A stretch of DNA of 24,392 nucleotides from a virus: positions 1-24,392 of IMG/VR virus record IMGVR_UViG_3300032092_000245; one strand, 5' to 3'. The stretch's first letter is position 1; each line of letters begins with the position of its first letter. Below are positions 20,614-24,392 of the stretch, one piece after another. A model generated the notes under the pieces. It saw only the letters and a list, made by a program, of their open reading frames with translations, had not been told where the DNA came from and did not search any database. A program made the translations under genes and the position numbers.

Positions 20614-22754
20614 TGTCAAGAACTAATCTTTCTACTGTCGTTTCAAGACAACTCCCTGAACATATCAGGGAGGATTACCCAACATTCGTTGCTTTCGTAG
20701 AAGCATACTATGAGTATCTTCAAGCACAAGGTGTTGACTTTAGTACATTCAGAGATATTGATAAAACTCTTGATTCTTTCGTAGATCAGTTTAAAAAAGA
20801 ACTTGCGTATAATTTACCAAATATTACTGAAGATGAAAGATTTTTATTACAAAATGTAAAGGATCAATATCTCTCAAAGGGATCCCAAGGTTCTTATAAA
20901 CTACTATTCAGATTGCTGTTTGGTAAAGAAGTTGAGTTGGTATATCCAGGTCGTTCAATGCTACGTGCTTCAGATGGTCGATGGAACCAAGAAATTTCTT
21001 TATTTGCAAAAATAGATTACGGTAACGCAGATGATGTGGTTGGTAAACTTGTAGATATACAAACAGCAACAAAACTTATTCGTGTTCTTGTTGATAGACG
21101 TCAAGATATTATTGGTGAAGTAGATCGTATTGTTCTTATCGATCCTAACCAACAAGTTTATGAATTCTTTTTAGATAAACGATTCTTTGGTAATGTAAAT
21201 CCAGGAGATAAGATTAAGTATCGTGATGAATTTCAAGCTACTATTCTTCCAGCCACTAAAAAATTAAATATTGTACAACAAGGTAAAAACTTCCGTATAG
21301 GACAAGTTTTTGAATTAAGATCAGGTAATGGTACTGGTGCGTTACTAAAGGTTACTGCAGTTACATCTGATGGTGGTATTAAATATGCAGAACTTATTAA
21401 ATTTGGTATTGGTTATACTGCAGACTTTGCAGTTAGTATATTGGCTAAAAATACCGCAGGATCAAACTTTAGTATAGCACCTACCACTACAACAACACTT
21501 CAGCTATTAACTTATACCGCTGCTGGAACTGGAACTGTATCAGCAAGTGATTCTAGCCTTACTGTTACTGGCTCTGGAACTAATTTTGGTCAAGCTGGTG
21601 GTCCAATAGTAGGCGATCAGCTTTGGTCTACAAATAATCCAGCTAAACTAATTGGTGTTATAAAATCTATAGCAAGCACAACATCATTAACACTACACGC
21701 TTTGCCATCTAGCTATCTAAATGGTATTACTGGAACTTATACAGGTTCATTTACATTTAGAAATAATAGAAACGTCGGTACTCCTTTAGCACCGAGTGGT
21801 GTGCAGGCATACAGTTTTGATGTTGGTATAACAGAAAGAACTTTAGGGTTTGATGAACAAGGTTACATTAATGCTGCAGACTATGTTACGCATGAATATG
21901 TAGATGGTACTTACGCAGGAAGTTTAATTAGAGAATTTTCTTTAGGTTATAAAAACGCACAGCAGGCATCAGATGAGCCAGCAATTGTTGAATTGGATTT
22001 AGGTGCTCTAGTTAAATATCCAGGCTTTTTTGAAACTAATAATGGCTTTTTAGATGATGCTATTTTTATTCAAGATAGTAGATATTATCAGGCATTCTCA
22101 TATGTTTTAAGGATTGACGAGCGACTAGCATCTTATAGTTCTGCAGTTAAAACTATGTTACACCCTGCTGGTATGGCATTATTTGGTGAGTTTAACATTA
22201 CTAATAATTATGATTTAAGTGTGGCTCTTGAGTCTATTGTTAAATCTTTGGGTATTGGTGTTGAAGATTTAATTGATAACATTACAGATCGTAGCACCTT
22301 TTTGTTCACTAAATCTTTAACTAGTCAATTAAATACTCCAAATGATAGTAATATAACACAGAGATTCTCAAAAAGATTAGATACTTCTCTTGCTACACCA
22401 ACAGACATTGCTGCAAAAGTTTTCACTAAATCTGCGAATACTGATACCTTTACACCTGTAGATAGTGTAACTAACAAAACTTTCGGTAAGAGGTTATCTA
22501 CTTCATACACAGGTATGACAGATGCCATAAATAACTTTGTTATTGATAAGTCATTAACAGACAATCCTATTGTAACGGAGGTGTTTCGTTTTACAATGGA
22601 TAAATATCTGTTTACACAAGCTGCTCCTGATATTTTGCCACCACAAGATCATCAAGGGTATTTACAATTGAATTCATATTTCGGGCAAGATTACGTCGTA
22701 TTCGCAGACGAATATTCAGTGGGTTCAAGACAATCCACGTTTAACACTCTATAA
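20613..22754 (+). CDS. Large baseplate-region virion protein in the gp7 position, with repeats at the C-terminus
   Basis: 713 residues. The N-terminal domain (about 10-135) has HIREDYPTFVAFVEAYYEYL, LDSFVDQFKKELAYNLP, SKGSQGSYKLLFRLLFG and YPGRSMLRASDGRW, a domain I know from many structural proteins of T4-like phages in aquatic hosts. At about 262-275 there is FGIGYTADFAVSI. Residues 295-386 look like an inserted beta-rich domain (GTGTVSASDSSLTVTGSG, IASTTSLTL). After a further conserved part (YQAFSYVLRIDERLASYSS with MLHPAGMALFGEF), residues 565-669 form degenerate 18-20 residue repeats. The place between gp6 and gp8-like genes is that of T4 gp7, which anchors the outer wedge, but similarity to gp7 (1032 residues) is not visible, so only a structural role is claimed. 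Confidence 0.7.
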   Translation: MSRTNLSTVVSRQLPEHIREDYPTFVAFVEAYYEYLQAQGVDFSTFRDIDKTLDSFVDQFKKELAYNLPNITEDERFLLQNVKDQYLSKGSQGSYKLLFRLLFGKEVELVYPGRSMLRASDGRWNQEISLFAKIDYGNADDVVGKLVDIQTATKLIRVLVDRRQDIIGEVDRIVLIDPNQQVYEFFLDKRFFGNVNPGDKIKYRDEFQATILPATKKLNIVQQGKNFRIGQVFELRSGNGTGALLKVTAVTSDGGIKYAELIKFGIGYTADFAVSILAKNTAGSNFSIAPTTTTTLQLLTYTAAGTGTVSASDSSLTVTGSGTNFGQAGGPIVGDQLWSTNNPAKLIGVIKSIASTTSLTLHALPSSYLNGITGTYTGSFTFRNNRNVGTPLAPSGVQAYSFDVGITERTLGFDEQGYINAADYVTHEYVDGTYAGSLIREFSLGYKNAQQASDEPAIVELDLGALVKYPGFFETNNGFLDDAIFIQDSRYYQAFSYVLRIDERLASYSSAVKTMLHPAGMALFGEFNITNNYDLSVALESIVKSLGIGVEDLIDNITDRSTFLFTKSLTSQLNTPNDSNITQRFSKRLDTSLATPTDIAAKVFTKSANTDTFTPVDSVTNKTFGKRLSTSYTGMTDAINNFVIDKSLTDNPIVTEVFRFTMDKYLFTQAAPDILPPQDHQGYLQLNSYFGQDYVVFADEYSVGSRQSTFNTL
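22305..22616 (+). repeat. Degenerate 18-20 residue tandem repeats in the 713-residue protein
   Basis: Units begin with F(T/S/G)K(S/R) or (I/M)DK at residues 565, 585, 604, 624, 644 and 662 and mostly carry a Thr-Pro-x-Asp or similar turn about ten residues later (NTPNDSN, ATPTDIA, FTPVDSV). The last two units are degraded. This is a protein-level repeat; the DNA units have diverged, so the array is old. Confidence 0.65.
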
Positions 22755-22771
22755 ATCAACAAGGAGATTTT

Positions 22772-23230
22772 ATGAACTTACAAAAAGTTACTGAAGAATT
22801 AAAAGCCACTGGTCTAGTTAAGATCGTTCACACTAATGCAGCTGGAGAGATCGTTAAGGAATTTCAAGTTCCTAACTTAGTAGTTAATGCTGGTAAACAA
22901 CATATTGCTGCTAAAATTGCAGCAACTAGCAACACCCCTCCAGCCATGACTCATATGGGTATTGGTACTGGAACTAATACTCCAGGTCCAGACGATACTG
23001 CATTGATATCTCAAACTACTCGTGCATCACTAGCTGGTGCTGTAGTTTCTGCAAATACTATTACCTACACTGCTACATTCCCAGCAGGTACTGGTGATGG
23101 TGCTATCACTGAAGCAGGTATTTTTAATGCACTTACTTCTGGTGCCATGCTTTGCCGTACCACTTTCCCAGTTGTCACTAAAGGTTCTGGTGATACTATT
23201 GCTGTTACTTGGGTAGTTACTGTAAGTTAA
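22772..23230 (+). CDS. Small virion structural protein, tail fibre or collar-like
   Basis: 152 residues preceded by a very good AAGGAG. The pattern FQVPNLVVNAGKQHIAAKIA, MTHMGIGTGTN, TYTATFPAGTGDGAITEAGI and GAMLCRTTFPVVTKGSGDTI with a final VTWVVTVS is common in phage structural gene regions, where it is annotated as tail fibre-like or hypothetical virion protein. The product is rich in Thr, Ala and Gly, predicted beta-structured and without Cys clusters. Its own strong ribosome site, unlike the coupled neighbours, suggests high copy number in the particle. The place between the gp7-position gene and the gp8-like gene suggests an outer baseplate or fibre part. Confidence 0.7.
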   Translation: MNLQKVTEELKATGLVKIVHTNAAGEIVKEFQVPNLVVNAGKQHIAAKIAATSNTPPAMTHMGIGTGTNTPGPDDTALISQTTRASLAGAVVSANTITYTATFPAGTGDGAITEAGIFNALTSGAMLCRTTFPVVTKGSGDTIAVTWVVTVS

Positions 23231-23252
23231 TTTTTTAGGCTCAGGATTCTAA

Positions 23253-24392
23253 ATGGCAAACGTCACTGGAACTTCATCGTTAATTAAAACTATTCTGCAT
23301 AAATCTTTGGCAGAGGGTGTATATCGAGATATAGTAACTAGAAGTTCAAACTATTACTATTTTCTCGGTAAAACTCTAGCTTGGGGCGATGAACTTAATC
23401 CTCCTTATCCTGTAGATAGTTATGCATATGAAAGATTAGTTCGTTCAGATATTATAACATTAAAACAAATTAATCCAACAGACGTTTCTTTTGTTATTCC
23501 TAGAACAAATTGGATATCTGGTGAAATATATGACATGTATGACGATGAATACTCAAATCAAATCGTCGGCTTTGATATAATTTCTGGTGGAACATCATAT
23601 ACATCACTTCCTACAATTAGTATAACAGGAGGTGGTGGTTTTGGTGCTGCAGCGACTCCTGTATTATTTGATGGACAACTTGTCGATATAGACATAGTTT
23701 CCAAAGGAGAAGGATACACGTCTCAACCAACAGTGACACTTACTGGTGGTGGAGGAGTTGGTGCAAACGTAAGAGCAATTGTTAACCTAGCATTCTCTGG
23801 AGCAAATAAGTTAGAAGACTCTGTATTTTATGTTATGACAGAAGACTTTAACGTCTATAAATGTCTTGACAATAATAATAATTCACGTTCTACTATTAAG
23901 CCACTAGGTTCTTCTATTAATCCAATTGAAACTTCAGATGGATATCGTTGGAAGTTTATGTATAATGTGCCAATTAACCTAAGAAGTAAATTTTTATCTG
24001 ATCTACAAATTCCAGTTGTATCAGCTTTAACTAATCAATTTTATTCAAATGGTACTTTAGATAACATTATTATTAATAATAAAGGTGCTGGTTATACCTC
24101 AGCTAATATTAATGTTACTGGTGATGGATTTAGAATAGAAGATCCTACTTTTCTAACAGGTGTTGTTGTTAGTGTTGGTGGAACTGGATATACTTCACCA
24201 ACATTAAATATTGGTAATCCAGTTTCCTCTTCTTCTGCTTTCGTTAGTGGTGCTAGTGTATTTTTAGGACAAAATATTTACAGTACAAATTTTGACTTTT
24301 ATGAAGTTGTGACTCCTGGAACATTATCAGCAAGTGCACCTACACATAGATTTGGTACTGTTCAAAATGGCACTACTGGATTAAAATATGTT
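23253..24392 (+). CDS. 8: gp8-like baseplate wedge protein with inserted repeat domains, 3' truncated by window edge
   Basis: The frame is open from ATG 23253 to the window edge (380 codons, no stop). T4 gp8 (334 residues) landmarks are seen in order: YYYFLGKTLAWGDE with PPYPVDS (34-56), DVSFVIPRTNWISGEIYD (77-94), VMTEDFNVYKCLDNNNNS (194-211) and ETSDGYRWKFMYNVP (226-240), matching FGRSEPW, APPYPTDS, VIPRRDW, YRCLD and PGDGYVWEYLFEIP of T4. Between and after them are glycine-rich modules not in T4 gp8, with SYTS or GYTS motifs at 115, 154, 280 and 312 and GGGG turns at 126 and 165. gp8 belongs to the outer wedge together with gp7 and gp10. AGGA precedes the start. Confidence 0.75.
   Translation, partial: MANVTGTSSLIKTILHKSLAEGVYRDIVTRSSNYYYFLGKTLAWGDELNPPYPVDSYAYERLVRSDIITLKQINPTDVSFVIPRTNWISGEIYDMYDDEYSNQIVGFDIISGGTSYTSLPTISITGGGGFGAAATPVLFDGQLVDIDIVSKGEGYTSQPTVTLTGGGGVGANVRAIVNLAFSGANKLEDSVFYVMTEDFNVYKCLDNNNNSRSTIKPLGSSINPIETSDGYRWKFMYNVPINLRSKFLSDLQIPVVSALTNQFYSNGTLDNIIINNKGAGYTSANINVTGDGFRIEDPTFLTGVVVSVGGTGYTSPTLNIGNPVSSSSAFVSGASVFLGQNIYSTNFDFYEVVTPGTLSASAPTHRFGTVQNGTTGLKYV

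Noticed and set aside
1-24392. tRNA genes, CRISPR arrays, insertion sequences or integrase/attachment sites
   Set aside because: No cloverleaf with conserved tRNA elements, no spaced direct repeats and no transposase or integrase motifs were seen. A covariance-model tRNA scan would be decisive.

Overview
The window is part of the genome of an AT-rich T4-type contractile-tailed phage (myovirus). The block 33-59-32 on the left, the tail and baseplate set 48, 53, 27, 5, PAAR tip, 25, 6, 8 on the right, and a reversed block with gp4, gp16, gp26 and gp51 relatives between them all support this. Compact gene packing, TAATG/ATGA stop-start overlaps and many tiny genes fit. The host cannot be read from the sequence. 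A Gram-negative aquatic bacterium is likely, since the architecture resembles T4-like phages of marine and freshwater bacteria. No tRNA genes, CRISPR arrays or insertion sequences were seen.

Layout. (1) Positions 1-6806, plus strand: the 3' end of a possible asparagine-synthase-like gene, a small gene behind a candidate pseudoknot leader, a membrane-anchored SleB-type cell wall hydrolase, a ClpP-like serine protease, small (membrane) proteins, a GP88-family protein, an HNH-like nuclease and several small unknown genes. The replication and late-transcription genes gp33, gp59 and gp32 follow. Three sigma70-type promoters with identical 17-bp spacers drive parts of this region. (2) 6842-6868: a bidirectional terminator where the two transcription units converge. 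(3) 6867-11987, minus strand: in transcription order gp4 (head completion), a possible gp2-like protein, a tail-tube-fold protein (gp54-like), a holin-like protein, gp16 (small terminase), gp26 and gp51 (hub and tail assembly factors), and a tape-measure-like protein broken by one in-frame TAA. (4) 11986-12028: a divergent late-promoter region with TAAATA boxes on both strands. (5) 12043-24392, plus strand: the baseplate operon gp48, gp53, gp27, a giant gp5 carrying two cell-wall-degrading domains, the PAAR spike tip, gp25, gp6, a 713-residue wedge-region protein, a small structural protein, and a gp8-like protein that runs off the right edge.

The genes work together as follows. gp33 should link the host polymerase to the phage late sigma factor and the sliding clamp at the TAAATA-type late promoters, which precede the reversed block, the baseplate operon, gp25 and possibly the lysis-side genes. 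gp59 loads the replicative helicase on gp32-coated DNA. The two structural blocks build the tail tube start, baseplate hub, wedges and spike.

Most notable observations: a complete-looking -1 programmed frameshift signal joining gp26 to gp51, with the same architecture as tail assembly chaperone pairs of other phages; the lone in-frame stop in the tape-measure-like gene just downstream; a gp5 hub protein of 1047 residues with GH19-like and M15 peptidase-like domains; a compact H-type pseudoknot right after a late-promoter box; and duplicated promoter cassettes that place the start codon at the expected transcription start.
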